37,023 nt of DNA from an uncultured Bacilli bacterium. GTDB lineage: Bacteria > Bacillota_I > Bacilli_A > RF39 > UBA660. Below the pieces are notes generated by a model that did no database searches, had not been told where the DNA came from, and saw only the letters and a list, made by a program, of their open reading frames with translations. Shown here in pieces: positions 14,971 to 22,744 of this stretch. Numbering within the stretch: the first letter of the stretch is position 1; each line of letters begins with the position of its first letter. The DNA lies in contig CAKPIH010000009.1 in assembly GCA_934162325.1 (NCBI GenBank), forward strand, positions 1-37,023. The letters are read 5' to 3'. The position numbers and the translations under genes were made by a program.

Positions 14971-15474
14971 ATGAAAATAGATTTTGATAATTATGAATAT
15001 AAAGAAATAGTAAAAGATATTTTAAATAATAGAGAATTTAAAAAGATAGAATTATGTCCGCATCATAAGATTAATAGACTTGTTCATTCTAAAAGAGTAT
15101 CTTATTATTCTTATAAAATATGTAAGAAATTAGGATTTGATTATGTTAGTGCCGCTAGAGGAGGATTACTTCATGATTTCTTTTTAAATAAATATAATAC
15201 TAAAAATAGTAGAAAACTTCTTATTGGTCATCCTTCTATTGCTTTAAATAATGCTAAGAAGCATTTTGTTTTGTCAGATAAAGAAAAGAATATTATTAAG
15301 TGTCATATGTTTCCTGTTAGTATTAGTGTATTTCCTAAATACCGTGAAAGTATAGTAGTAAGTTTAGTAGATAAAGTTATGTGGTTTTATGAAAAGGTAA
15401 CTGGTTATTCTAAAGAAATTAATTATAATCTTGGAAAAGCCGCTATTTATGTATTTTTATTTTTAAATAGTTAA
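14971..15474 (+). CDS. HD-domain phosphohydrolase family protein
   Basis: The protein has about 167 residues. The HD metal-site residues are visible: His39 in RLVHSKRVS, His68-Asp69 in GGLLHDFF, His87 in LIGHPS, His in IIKCHMFP and Asp in LVDKVMWF. These proteins hydrolyse phosphomono- or diesters of nucleotides; the substrate is unknown. The arrangement resembles the short HDIG-type proteins common in Firmicutes. The start is ATG 14971 behind GTGAGGGA; GTG 14959 is inside the ribosome binding site. Confidence 0.8.
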   Translation: MKIDFDNYEYKEIVKDILNNREFKKIELCPHHKINRLVHSKRVSYYSYKICKKLGFDYVSAARGGLLHDFFLNKYNTKNSRKLLIGHPSIALNNAKKHFVLSDKEKNIIKCHMFPVSISVFPKYRESIVVSLVDKVMWFYEKVTGYSKEINYNLGKAAIYVFLFLNS

Positions 15475-15507
15475 ACTCAAATATTATAAAATGTTTGAGT
15501 TTTTTTA
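15473..15507 (+). terminator. Terminator after the HD gene
   Basis: AAACTCAAA paired with TTTGAGTTT over a 12-base loop, followed by TTTTTA. It overlaps the stop codon. Confidence 0.8.
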
Positions 15508-15551
15508 TTAAATTTTATATTTTTGTGGTATACTATATCTAGGTGGTAGAA

Positions 15552-17237
15552 GTGGAAAAAAGAAGAAGAAAAAGGAAGATTAAAATAGGGAGGGTTTTGG
15601 CTTTTGTTATTATTCTTATTTTAATAATAGGAATTATTATATTTCTTACTAGTAAAGGAAAGAATATTTCTATTGGTAAAAGTTCAATGTATTTAGCAGG
15701 AGATACTAATAAAGTTACTACTTATATTATGGATGAAGATAATAATCTTAAAGAGAGTGATGAACTTGTTCGTGGTAAGAAAGTTATTTATTCTGGTAAG
15801 AAGATTGATATGAATGATAATGAGTATTTACTTATAGAGTTTGATAATAAAGAATATTATGTTAATGCTAAACAATTAGTAAAAAATGTTAAAGATGTTG
15901 TTTTAGAAAAAGAAAGATATGTTAGAACTTCAGTTACAGTATATGAAAATGAAACTGATTCAAAGATTGCTTCTTTTATTAAAAAAGGAAATAAATTTGA
16001 TATTACTGGTTATGATAAGTTATTAGATGATGGTAATGTTAATATGTATAAGATTAAATATAATGATACTGAAGGATATGTATATAGTAAATATTTAGTT
16101 AATGATAAGGAATCTGCGGATAGTGTTTATAATGAGAATGGTGTTTATGATATTCATAAAGATAGAAAATTTAAGGGAAGAGAATTATATGGTGGTAAGG
16201 CTTCTACTTTAGATTATTATCCTTACGAAAGAGTTGAGTTTGAAGATAATAAATTGCTCAAGAAAGCTAAAACGATGTATTTAAATGCTGGTACAATTGG
16301 ATCTATTGATAGTTATTTAAAGATTGCTAAGGAAAATGGTGTTAATGCTATAGTAGTGGATATTAAGGATGGAGCTCTTGCTTATTCTTCTAATGTTGCT
16401 AAGGAAATATCTCCTACTGCATATGCGACCGCTATTAATGATAATAGTAGTTATAAGTCGGCTATTGATAAAATTAAAGATGCTGGTATTTATGCTATTG
16501 GTAGAATTGTTGTATTTAATGATGTTCATTATGGCAAAGATCATCCTGAGGATTGTATTAGTTCTACGGCTTCAAGTAGATTATGGCCATCAGCTTATAG
16601 TAGAGGTGCTTGGTATTATAATGTTGAGCTAGCTAAAGAGGCAGTAAAAGAGATGGGCTTTAATGAAATTCAATTTGATTATGTGAGATTTCCAGAAGAT
16701 GCTTATAATATGTCAATAAATGGTAATAGTGATTTTAAAAATAAATATGATGAAGAAAAGGCTGAGGCTGTTCAAAACTTTCTATTTTATGCAACAGATC
16801 AAATTCATAAAGTTGGTGCTTATTTATCTGTTGATGTCTTTGGGGAATGTTCTGGAGAATATGTAACGGCTTATGGTCAGTATTGGCCTGCGATTTCTAA
16901 TATTGTTGATGCTATTAGTTCAATGCCTTATACGGACCATTTTGGTAGAAGTGTTGATACTTGGACTAATGCTTATCAAACTGTATATAATTGGGCTAAA
17001 GGGGCCGCTGCTAGACAAAAAGAGATTCCTACGCCGGCTGTTGCTAGAACATGGATAACTGCCTATGATACACCTTATTGGAAGCCTACTGTTATTTATA
17101 ATGCTAGTAAGATAGAGGATCAGGTTAGAGCTTTATATGCTGCTGGATTAGATGGTGGATTTATTACTTGGAATTCTGCTTCTAGTTTAGCAAAATATGA
17201 ACAAATTAAAACGGCTTTTAATAAAGATTATGAATAG
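15552..17237 (+). CDS. Membrane-anchored DUF4015 putative glycoside hydrolase
   Basis: The protein has about 561 residues. A very basic start (EKRRRKRKIKIGR) and one membrane helix (about 12-34) anchor it with the bulk outside. Two SH3-like beta segments follow (about 45-190). The C-terminal half, from KAKTMYLNAGTIGSIDSYLK, is the DUF4015 TIM-barrel: VNAIVVDIKDGALAY, IYAIGRIVVFND, GFNEIQFDYVRFPED, YLSVDVFGE and GGFITWNSAS. Acidic residues at barrel strand ends (VDIKD, FDYVRFPED, DVFGE) are candidate catalytic residues. A cell-wall or exopolysaccharide target is likely but unproved. The start is GTG 15552; the earlier GTG 15543 overlaps the AGGTGG ribosome binding site. The promoter is an extended -10, TGTGGTATACT (15524-15534). 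Confidence 0.82.
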   Translation: MEKRRRKRKIKIGRVLAFVIILILIIGIIIFLTSKGKNISIGKSSMYLAGDTNKVTTYIMDEDNNLKESDELVRGKKVIYSGKKIDMNDNEYLLIEFDNKEYYVNAKQLVKNVKDVVLEKERYVRTSVTVYENETDSKIASFIKKGNKFDITGYDKLLDDGNVNMYKIKYNDTEGYVYSKYLVNDKESADSVYNENGVYDIHKDRKFKGRELYGGKASTLDYYPYERVEFEDNKLLKKAKTMYLNAGTIGSIDSYLKIAKENGVNAIVVDIKDGALAYSSNVAKEISPTAYATAINDNSSYKSAIDKIKDAGIYAIGRIVVFNDVHYGKDHPEDCISSTASSRLWPSAYSRGAWYYNVELAKEAVKEMGFNEIQFDYVRFPEDAYNMSINGNSDFKNKYDEEKAEAVQNFLFYATDQIHKVGAYLSVDVFGECSGEYVTAYGQYWPAISNIVDAISSMPYTDHFGRSVDTWTNAYQTVYNWAKGAAARQKEIPTPAVARTWITAYDTPYWKPTVIYNASKIEDQVRALYAAGLDGGFITWNSASSLAKYEQIKTAFNKDYE

Positions 17238-17250
17238 GAGATAATGATAT

Positions 17251-17532
17251 ATGAAAATAATTGAAGTTGAAAATAATAAATATGAAATTATTAAAGATTA
17301 TAAAAATGGGTTTGATGAAGAGGAATTTATTAATCATTATACGGACTTTTTTGAAGATTATGATTATATAGTTGGAGATATTGCTTATGGTAAACTTAGA
17401 TTAAAAGGTTTTTATTTGGATGGTAATAAGAAGGCTAAAAATATTAATAATTTTAAATTTGCTAGTAATTACTTAGAAAATGATTGTGCTGTTGATTGTA
17501 AATATTATATTTTGAAAAAAATAAATTTATAG
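17251..17532 (+). CDS. yutD: YutD family protein
   Basis: This 93-residue cytoplasmic protein matches the YutD (DUF1027) family in length and core: the NKYEIIKDYKNGFDEEEF start, YDYIVGDIAYGKLRLKGFY in the middle and a short C-terminus with two Cys (in NDCAVDCKYY). The function is unknown. It lies 13 bases after the DUF4015 gene with an AGGAG site and is probably cotranscribed. In Bacillus subtilis yutD is near yutH and yutI, whose homologues also appear about 2-3 kb away here. Confidence 0.82.
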   Translation: MKIIEVENNKYEIIKDYKNGFDEEEFINHYTDFFEDYDYIVGDIAYGKLRLKGFYLDGNKKAKNINNFKFASNYLENDCAVDCKYYILKKINL

Positions 17533-17564
17533 TAAATACTTAAAAATAGTATTTACTTTTTTTG
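17531..17564 (+). terminator. yutD terminator
   Basis: AGTAAATAC paired with GTATTTACT over a 9-base loop, followed by seven T. Confidence 0.85.
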
Positions 17565-17677
17565 TTATCTTTTAGTTAACTTTGATTGTTTGATAAGAAG
17601 TTTATTATGTTATATAAGATAATTGATGTTATTTTTATGGTTTTTTGGTAATGTATTAATGTATCTAGGGGGTATAT

Positions 17678-18352
17678 ATGTTTAAAAAAAATAAGATTAA
17701 AGATGTTATTAATAAGAGTAACAATTTAATAAATGGGATATTTATAGTAGATCTTTTAGATAAGGGATATTTAGATAAGTATATGGACTATTTTAGTGAT
17801 AATAAAATATATATTGAATGTCCTACGATTATTAAGAAAAAATATTTAACGGAATATGAACAATTTTTATGTATTTTAGATAACTTTATTACATATACTA
17901 TTAATTCTTTTAGCAATATTGAACTTATATATATTATTCTTCCTTTGTGTATTGCTAATGATAAGGATAATATTTTTTTAACTAAGAAATATTTTTATGA
18001 TAATAGTAATATTACATATTTTAATAAAGAATTTAATAAATTAATTATAGAAAATTTTTATAATAATTGTCTTGTACTTAGAAATGAACTTGATAAGCTT
18101 TTTATGGCTGTAGGTTTTGATTTAGATAATATTGATAAAGATAATTATAATGATTTACTGAAAATGGTTAATTTACTAGAGGAAATATGTTTTATTAATC
18201 GTGGAAAATATGGTATTATTGCTTTATTTGAAAAGATTAATGATAATAATTATAATATGTTTTTTATGCAATATGAATTATTATTTACTATGTATAAAAA
18301 AAAATGGCATTTTGTTATGGAATATAGAAATTTTAAGGAAAATAGTATATAA
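17678..18352 (+). CDS. Hypothetical protein, 224 residues
   Basis: I do not recognise this protein. It is rich in Asn, Ile, Tyr and Asp, and mostly helical by eye. A hydrophobic stretch IELIYIILPLCIAND (about residues 88-102) is too short and too mixed for a clear membrane helix. There are six scattered Cys and no catalytic motif. It has a good ribosome binding site (AGGGGG, 11 bases before ATG) and its own strong terminator, so it is a real gene. It lies just before the tRNA cluster, which is on the other strand. Confidence 0.65.
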   Translation: MFKKNKIKDVINKSNNLINGIFIVDLLDKGYLDKYMDYFSDNKIYIECPTIIKKKYLTEYEQFLCILDNFITYTINSFSNIELIYIILPLCIANDKDNIFLTKKYFYDNSNITYFNKEFNKLIIENFYNNCLVLRNELDKLFMAVGFDLDNIDKDNYNDLLKMVNLLEEICFINRGKYGIIALFEKINDNNYNMFFMQYELLFTMYKKKWHFVMEYRNFKENSI

Positions 18353-18384
18353 AAAAAGTTAACTTTGGTTTGTTAACTTTTTTT
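18351..18384 (+). terminator. Strong terminator before the tRNA cluster
   Basis: AAAAAAAGTTAAC-TTTGGTTT-GTTAACTTTTTTT. The symmetrical A and T tracts mean it can work on both strands. Confidence 0.88.
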
Positions 18385-18400
18385 GTTGGTATAAATGTAA

Positions 18401-18426
18401 AAATAAAAAACCTTGTTTTAAGGTTT
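18401..18426 (-). terminator. Terminator of the tRNA cluster
   Basis: On the minus strand AAACCTT-AAAAC-AAGGTTT is followed by TTTATTT, 13 bases past the last tRNA. Confidence 0.75.
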
Positions 18427-18438
18427 ATATTTTATAAA

Positions 18439-18514
18439 TGGTGCCTCGTTGGAGATTCGAACTCCAGACCCTTTGATTAAAAGTCAAATGCTCTACCGAC
18501 TGAGCTAACGAAGC
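18439..18514 (-). tRNA. tRNA-Lys (anticodon TTT)
   Basis: 76 nt with encoded CCA. Acceptor GCTTCGT/ACGAGGC, D arm AGCTCAGTCGGTAGAGC, anticodon loop CTTTTAA and T loop GTTCGAATC are all present. Last in a five-tRNA minus-strand cluster. Confidence 0.96.
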
Positions 18515-18526
18515 GAATAATAAATT

Positions 18527-18601
18527 TGGTTGCCCCGGCTAGATTCGAACTAACGAGTGCCACAGTCAAAGTGTGGTGCCTTACCGCTTGGCTACGGGGC
18601 A
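18527..18601 (-). tRNA. tRNA-Gln (anticodon TTG)
   Basis: 75 nt with encoded CCA. Acceptor TGCCCCG/CGGGGCA; the terminal T-A pair is typical of bacterial tRNA-Gln. Anticodon loop CTTTGAC and T loop GTTCGAATC. Confidence 0.95.
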
Positions 18602-18620
18602 TTCAATAACCAAACAAAAG

Positions 18621-18704
18621 TGGTGGAGGGACATGGATTTGAACCATGGAACCCGAAGGAACAGATTTACAGTCTGCCGCGTTTGACCACTTCGCTATCC
18701 CTCC
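18621..18704 (-). tRNA. tRNA-Tyr (anticodon GTA)
   Basis: 84 nt with encoded CCA. It is a class II tRNA with a long variable arm (TCCTTCGGG), as expected for bacterial tRNA-Tyr. Anticodon loop CTGTAAA, T loop GTTCAAATC. Confidence 0.96.
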
Positions 18705-18711
18705 AAAAAAA

Positions 18712-18787
<76 letters not shown>

Positions 18788-18789
18788 AA

Positions 18790-18866
18790 TGGTGGGCGAT
18801 ATAGGACTCGAACCTATGACCCCTTGCTTGTAAGGCAAGTGCTCTAACCAACTGAGCTAATCGCCC
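18790..18866 (-). tRNA. tRNA-Val (anticodon TAC)
   Basis: 77 nt with encoded CCA. Acceptor GGGCGAT/ATCGCCC, anticodon loop CTTACAA and T loop GTTCGAGTC. First gene of the cluster, next to its promoter. Confidence 0.96.
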
Positions 18867-18886
18867 ATTGTCTCATGACAATTAAT

Positions 18887-18916
18887 ACTATACCATTTCT
18901 TGGTACTGTTTGTCAA
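18887..18916 (-). promoter_or_regulatory. Promoter of the tRNA cluster
   Basis: On the minus strand a perfect TTGACA (18911-18916), an 18-base spacer and TATAGT (18887-18892) lie just upstream of tRNA-Val. Confidence 0.8.
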
Positions 18917-18945
18917 GAGGTTTATAAAAAAAAATATTTTTTTTT

Positions 18946-19308
18946 TTACATTTTGTCAGTTATTTCTTTTATTTTTTTATTAATCCATATTTCTAGATTA
19001 TCTTTTAGAGGAGTAAATCCATTTTTTGTTTCAGCCATTCTTTTAAGTTTTGTACCGTCTTTTTTATAATCTATATCTTTAATACTTAGTTTTAATTGAT
19101 TATCTTTATCACTAACATCTACTACTTCGGCAAAGATGGAATCTCCAATTTTTAGATAGTCATTAACATTTTTTACATAACCATAAGATATTTCTGATAT
19201 ATGAATTAATCCGTCATAATTATTGTCTTCACTGTTGACAAAAGCTCCATATTTTTGAACTCCTGTTACTTTTACTTTGATAACATCATTTTTTTTTACT
19301 TTTTCCAT
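18946..19308 (-). CDS. S1 RNA-binding domain protein (YugI/GSP13/CvfD-like)
   Basis: The 120-residue protein has an S1 domain at residues 1-75: VKVTGVQKYGAFV, GLIHISEISYGYV, VGDS-like LKIGDSIFAEVVDV and LKLSIKD. A short basic and helical tail follows. Homologues in Firmicutes (general stress protein 13, CvfD) bind RNA and associate with ribosomes as post-transcriptional regulators. The start ATG 19308 has GAGGAAG ten bases before it. It reads in the same direction as the tRNA cluster. The tRNA promoter lies just past its stop codon. Confidence 0.85.
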   Translation of the reverse strand: MEKVKKNDVIKVKVTGVQKYGAFVNSEDNNYDGLIHISEISYGYVKNVNDYLKIGDSIFAEVVDVSDKDNQLKLSIKDIDYKKDGTKLKRMAETKNGFTPLKDNLEIWINKKIKEITDKM

Positions 19309-19410
19309 ACTATCTTCCTCACATTTGTTATTATAACATTTTTTTTGAAATTTTAGAATATTTCTTGTACTTTTTTTAAAAAAAATATATAATAATTAAT
19401 GGGTGAGAAA

Positions 19411-19647
19411 ATGGGAAATAAAGAAATTGAAATAAAAATTAATGAAGTACTAGATAAAATTAGACCTTATTTAGAAAATGATGGTGGTTCTGTTAAGTTT
19501 AATAGATATGAAAATGGTATTGTTTATGTTACTTTAATTGGTGCATGTGCAGGATGCCCAATGGCTGCTTCTACTCTTGAAGATGGTATTGAAACTGCTT
19601 TGGTAAATGAAATTCCAGAAGTAATTAAGGTTATAAACGAAAATTAG
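19411..19647 (+). CDS. NifU-like iron-sulfur scaffold/carrier protein
   Basis: The 78-residue protein is a single NifU C-terminal-type domain with the two-cysteine motif CAGC (Cys46, Cys49) in LIGACAGCPMAASTLEDGIE. Two subunits share a 4Fe-4S cluster for transfer to target proteins. It corresponds to YutI of Bacillus. The start is ATG 19411, since GGGTGAG at 19401-19407 is the ribosome binding site and ATG 19399 has none. Its stop codon overlaps that of the convergent YutH-like gene, and both share one terminator. Confidence 0.88.
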   Translation: MGNKEIEIKINEVLDKIRPYLENDGGSVKFNRYENGIVYVTLIGACAGCPMAASTLEDGIETALVNEIPEVIKVINEN

Positions 19648-19662
19648 TTTTTCGTTTTTTTT
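19635..19662. terminator. Terminator over the convergent NifU-like/YutH-like gene ends
   Basis: AAACGAAAA paired with TTTTCGTTT, followed by five more T on the plus strand. The stem covers both overlapping stop codons. The minus-strand tract is weak (few A on the left), so it mainly ends the NifU-like transcript. Confidence 0.75.
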
Positions 19663-20546
19663 AACCATTCTACAGGAGGTAGATTTGAATATTTTTTTAA
19701 ATATATATAGATTTTGTATATGTATATTTCATATTTGTCAATATTGTTTATTATTTTATTTAGTTCTTTTTCCTTTACTATTCCTTGAATTATATCGTTA
19801 TATATTTTAAAGTAAAAACTAGGATAGAGAATACGGGAGAATAATACTCTTATTCCATAATCGGAATATTTTTGATAATAAAAATAATTATCTAATTCTT
19901 GGAATATATTTTTATTATTGTCAAAAAAGGATAATTTTATGTATTCTGCTAAGTCACGAGATTTGTGATCTATAATGATATTTAATGGGTCTTCTAGTGA
20001 ATGATATAAGTTATTATGGGATAATACTTTATTATCATATATTGTTTTAGGTGTTTCTTTTTTTGTATAGGTAAGATATGAGATGGCATTTTCTGCTAAT
20101 CCGATAAAATAGTCAAATGATTCACGGATAAGGGGATATTTTTTACTATTTTCTCCTATTTGGGTTTCATAATAATCTATCATATTACTCCAAAGTATTT
20201 GCCAGTTATTTCTTTCTAATGTGTTTATTTTAGGTAAAGATATTGAAGAAAACTTAGAAATAGTTGATAAATCTATATTAATTTTATTTGATTGTAATAT
20301 TAAAATATAATAGCTATTATTTATTTTAGTTAGGGGATTATTATATTTATTGAATATTATTTTATTAATGTTTAAATAATTATTTAGATATATATTTAAT
20401 TTTGCTATGTCTTCAATTAATGCTATGTTAATATTATATTCTTTAAAGATATAGTTATTATTATTTGTATTGAAGTAGTAATTATTATTTTTTTGTTTAA
20501 TGTTTTCTGGTGATAAATTGTAATAAAATTCAATAATATTTTTCAT
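19644..20546 (-). CDS. YutH-like spore-coat-associated kinase-fold protein
   Basis: The protein has about 300 residues and an aminoglycoside-phosphotransferase/CotS-like fold. The diagnostic region is LSHNNLYHSLEDPLNIIIDHKSRDLAEYIK. SHNNL stands where kinases have HGDL, and IIDHKSRDLAEY holds the place of the D-W/F-D metal site, with the SRDLAE wording characteristic of YutH. The catalytic Asp of HGD is replaced by Asn, as often in this subfamily. YutH is part of the spore coat in Bacillus; its substrate is unknown. The start is ATG 20546 behind GAGGGA; ATG 20558 lies in front of that site. The N-terminus is very rich in Asn, Tyr and Ile (an AT-bias effect). Location next to the NifU-like gene mirrors yutH-yutI. 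Confidence 0.7.
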   Translation of the reverse strand: MKNIIEFYYNLSPENIKQKNNNYYFNTNNNNYIFKEYNINIALIEDIAKLNIYLNNYLNINKIIFNKYNNPLTKINNSYYILILQSNKINIDLSTISKFSSISLPKINTLERNNWQILWSNMIDYYETQIGENSKKYPLIRESFDYFIGLAENAISYLTYTKKETPKTIYDNKVLSHNNLYHSLEDPLNIIIDHKSRDLAEYIKLSFFDNNKNIFQELDNYFYYQKYSDYGIRVLFSRILYPSFYFKIYNDIIQGIVKEKELNKIINNIDKYEIYIYKIYIYLKKYSNLPPVEWLKKTKN

Positions 20547-20585
20547 AATATCCCTCATTTAATTTTATTAAATAAAGATTAAATA

Positions 20586-20614
20586 TAGACTAATAATTTT
20601 AATTGTGATAAAAT
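20586..20614 (+). promoter_or_regulatory. pgk promoter
   Basis: TAGACT (20586-20591), 17 bases, then TAAAAT (20609-20614) with TGTGA before it. Confidence 0.6.
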
Positions 20615-20633
20615 TATGTTAGAGGAGAAAAAG

Positions 20634-21803
20634 ATGAAAAGGACAATAAAGGATTTTGATTTAGAAGGAAAAAAAATAATTATTAGATGTGATTTGAATG
20701 TTCCTATCGAAAATGGTGTAATTACTGATGATACGAGAATTATTGCTAGTCTTAGGACAATTAAATATGCTTTAAGATTTAATGCTAAGATTATTTTACT
20801 ATCGCATTTGGGAAAAATTAAAACAGAAGAAGATAAAAAGAAAAATAGTCTTTATCCGGTAGCGGAAAGATTAAGAGAATATTTGAATACTGAGGTTTTA
20901 TTTTCTCCTGATACTTGTAGTGATAGGCTTACTGATATGGTTAATAATATGAAAGAGAAAAGTGTTTTACTTATAGAGAATACTAGATTTGAAGATGTTC
21001 CTGATAAGAGAGAATCAGAATGTAATGATGATTTAGCTAAGTATTGGGCTAGTCTTGGTGATATATTTATTAATGATGCTTATGGTACTTGTCATCGTAA
21101 TCATACATCAATAACGGGTATTCCAAAATATTTACCTAGTGGAGTAGGATTTTTAGTAGAAAAAGAACTTCAGAAGATTGATAGCGTATTAGATGATAAA
21201 ACTCATCCTTTTATAGCGGTACTAGGTGGTAAAAAGGTTGATGATAAGATTGTTTTAATTGAATCATTATTACAAAAGTGTGATAAACTTTTAATTGGTG
21301 GAGCAATGTCTTTTACTTTTCTTAAAGCTGAAGGTTATGATGTTGGTAAATCTATTGTTAGTTTAGAGCATTTGGGTTTTGCTAAGGATATGTTAGATAG
21401 GTATGATGATAAAATAATATTACCTGTAGATTTTATGACTGCTGATGGGGAAAAGAAAATCAATGAATTTGATGATAATGATATTGGTTATGATATTGGT
21501 AGTAATTCTATTAAGATATTTAATAAAGCATTAGAAACTGCTAAAAGGGTTATTTTTAATGGACCAATGGGTTTGTTTGAAGATAATAAGTATGCTAAAG
21601 GGACAAGAATGCTTTTTAAATGCTTAGATAAAAATAAAGTTAAAACTGTAATTGGTGGTGGAGATAGTGCTGCCGCTGTTAATAAACTTGGCTTTTCTGA
21701 TTCTTTTTATCATGTATCTACTGGTGGTGGTGCTACGATGAAATATTTGGAAAGTAGAAGTTTAGTAGGGATTGATGTTATAGAAGATAAGAAAGTTAAC
21801 TAG
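20634..21803 (+). CDS. pgk: Phosphoglycerate kinase
   Basis: The 389-residue glycolytic enzyme transfers phosphate from 1,3-bisphosphoglycerate to ADP. It has the N-terminal RCDLNVPIENG signature, the basic patch with LSHLGK and ENTRFED, YGTCHRNHTSITGIP, and the nucleotide-site GGKKVDDKI, NGPMGLFED and GGGDSAAAVNKLG blocks. ATG 20634 is the start, since AGAGGAG at 20621-20627 is the ribosome binding site; ATG 20616 lies in front of it. tpiA follows 123 bases later. There is no gap (glyceraldehyde-3-phosphate dehydrogenase) gene next to it in this window. Confidence 0.96.
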   Translation: MKRTIKDFDLEGKKIIIRCDLNVPIENGVITDDTRIIASLRTIKYALRFNAKIILLSHLGKIKTEEDKKKNSLYPVAERLREYLNTEVLFSPDTCSDRLTDMVNNMKEKSVLLIENTRFEDVPDKRESECNDDLAKYWASLGDIFINDAYGTCHRNHTSITGIPKYLPSGVGFLVEKELQKIDSVLDDKTHPFIAVLGGKKVDDKIVLIESLLQKCDKLLIGGAMSFTFLKAEGYDVGKSIVSLEHLGFAKDMLDRYDDKIILPVDFMTADGEKKINEFDDNDIGYDIGSNSIKIFNKALETAKRVIFNGPMGLFEDNKYAKGTRMLFKCLDKNKVKTVIGGGDSAAAVNKLGFSDSFYHVSTGGGATMKYLESRSLVGIDVIEDKKVN

Positions 21804-21814
21804 TGGTAACTTTT
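21792..21814 (+). terminator. Weak terminator after pgk
   Basis: AAAGTTA paired with TAACTTT over AC-TAG-TGG, ending TTTTG. The short T tract suggests partial read-through to tpiA. Confidence 0.5.
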
Positions 21815-21926
21815 GATACTTAGACAAATAAAAAATAAATTTATAAGATGATAGAAAACAAAATATTAGAAATAACTATATAATTGAAATTGTCTTGATA
21901 AAATTATATAGTAGAAGAGGAGTAGT

Positions 21927-22628
21927 ATGAAAAAGATAATAATATTTAATCACAAGATGAGTCTTTTATATGATGATTTATATAATTATATTGAGAAGAC
22001 TAATAATTTAGAGACAGATAATGATATAATTATTTGTCCATCTGATATTTATTTGGAGGCATTTGTTAATAATTCTGATTGGTTAATTGGTAGTCAAAAT
22101 TTGAATTATAATACTGATTATAAGCATACGGGAGAGATATCTACTGATCAGTTAAAATCTTTAGGAGTTGAGTATAGTATTATTGGCCACTACGAAAGGG
22201 TGAGAGATTTTAATGAGAATGCTGTTATTATAAATAATAAGTTAATAGCGGCTCTTGATGCTAATATTTTTCCGATATTATGTTTTGGTGAAAATATAGA
22301 TGATGATTATCATGAGACTATACCTAAAATATTAGATAAATATTTAAAGGATGTTGAAAATATTGAGTTTATTATATTTGCATATGAGCCTATATTTGCT
22401 ATTGGTACTGGTGCACTTCCTAACATAAAAAGAATTGAAGAAGTTATTAGTTTTATTAATGAATACTTGGAAGATAAGTATAAGAAAAAACCTAATTTAT
22501 TATATGGTGGTTCTGTTGATAGTAGTAATATTAATGATATAATAAATATAGAAGGTATTAATGGTGTTTTAGTAGGAGATATTTCTTCTGATATAAAAAA
22601 AGTAGAAAGGATAATTCAAAGGGTTTAA
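21927..22628 (+). CDS. tpiA: Triosephosphate isomerase
   Basis: This 233-residue TIM-barrel enzyme interconverts dihydroxyacetone phosphate and glyceraldehyde 3-phosphate. Catalytic residues are present: Asn8 and Lys10 in FNHKM, His88 in IIGHYERV, and Glu154 in AYEPIFAIGTG; the phosphate loop is YGGSVDSSN and LVGDIS. It is about 15-20 residues shorter than usual. The nearly invariant GHSERR reads GHYERV, so the conserved Ser is Tyr. The start of the protein (FNHKM for usual GNWKMN) is also divergent. It is probably functional but a fast-evolving copy. Ribosome binding site AGAGGAG. Confidence 0.9.
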   Translation: MKKIIIFNHKMSLLYDDLYNYIEKTNNLETDNDIIICPSDIYLEAFVNNSDWLIGSQNLNYNTDYKHTGEISTDQLKSLGVEYSIIGHYERVRDFNENAVIINNKLIAALDANIFPILCFGENIDDDYHETIPKILDKYLKDVENIEFIIFAYEPIFAIGTGALPNIKRIEEVISFINEYLEDKYKKKPNLLYGGSVDSSNINDIINIEGINGVLVGDISSDIKKVERIIQRV

Positions 22629-22635
22629 TTAATAG

Positions 22636-22666
22636 AGAAGTACAAATAGTATTTCTTTATTTTTGT
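22636..22666 (+). terminator. tpiA terminator
   Basis: AGAAGTAC paired with GTATTTCT (one G-T pair), followed by TTATTTTTG. Confidence 0.7.
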
Positions 22667-22676
22667 TTAATGATGG

Positions 22677-22716
22677 TATAATTCGACATATTTTGCTTTA
22701 TTTATGTAGTACAATT
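22677..22716 (+). promoter_or_regulatory. spo0A control region with a perfect 0A box
   Basis: An extended -10 TGGTATAAT has its TATAAT at 22677-22682. The 0A box TGTCGAA is read on the minus strand at 22682-22688, overlapping the last base of that -10. A second possible -10, TACAAT, is at 22711-22716. Spo0A~P binding to the box would cover the upstream promoter, so self-repression of that start and a switch to the downstream one is a reasonable model, as known for Bacillus subtilis spo0A. The second promoter has no clear -35. Confidence 0.6.
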
Positions 22717-22744
22717 TGTTTGTAAGAAAGAAGGGTAAGATGAA

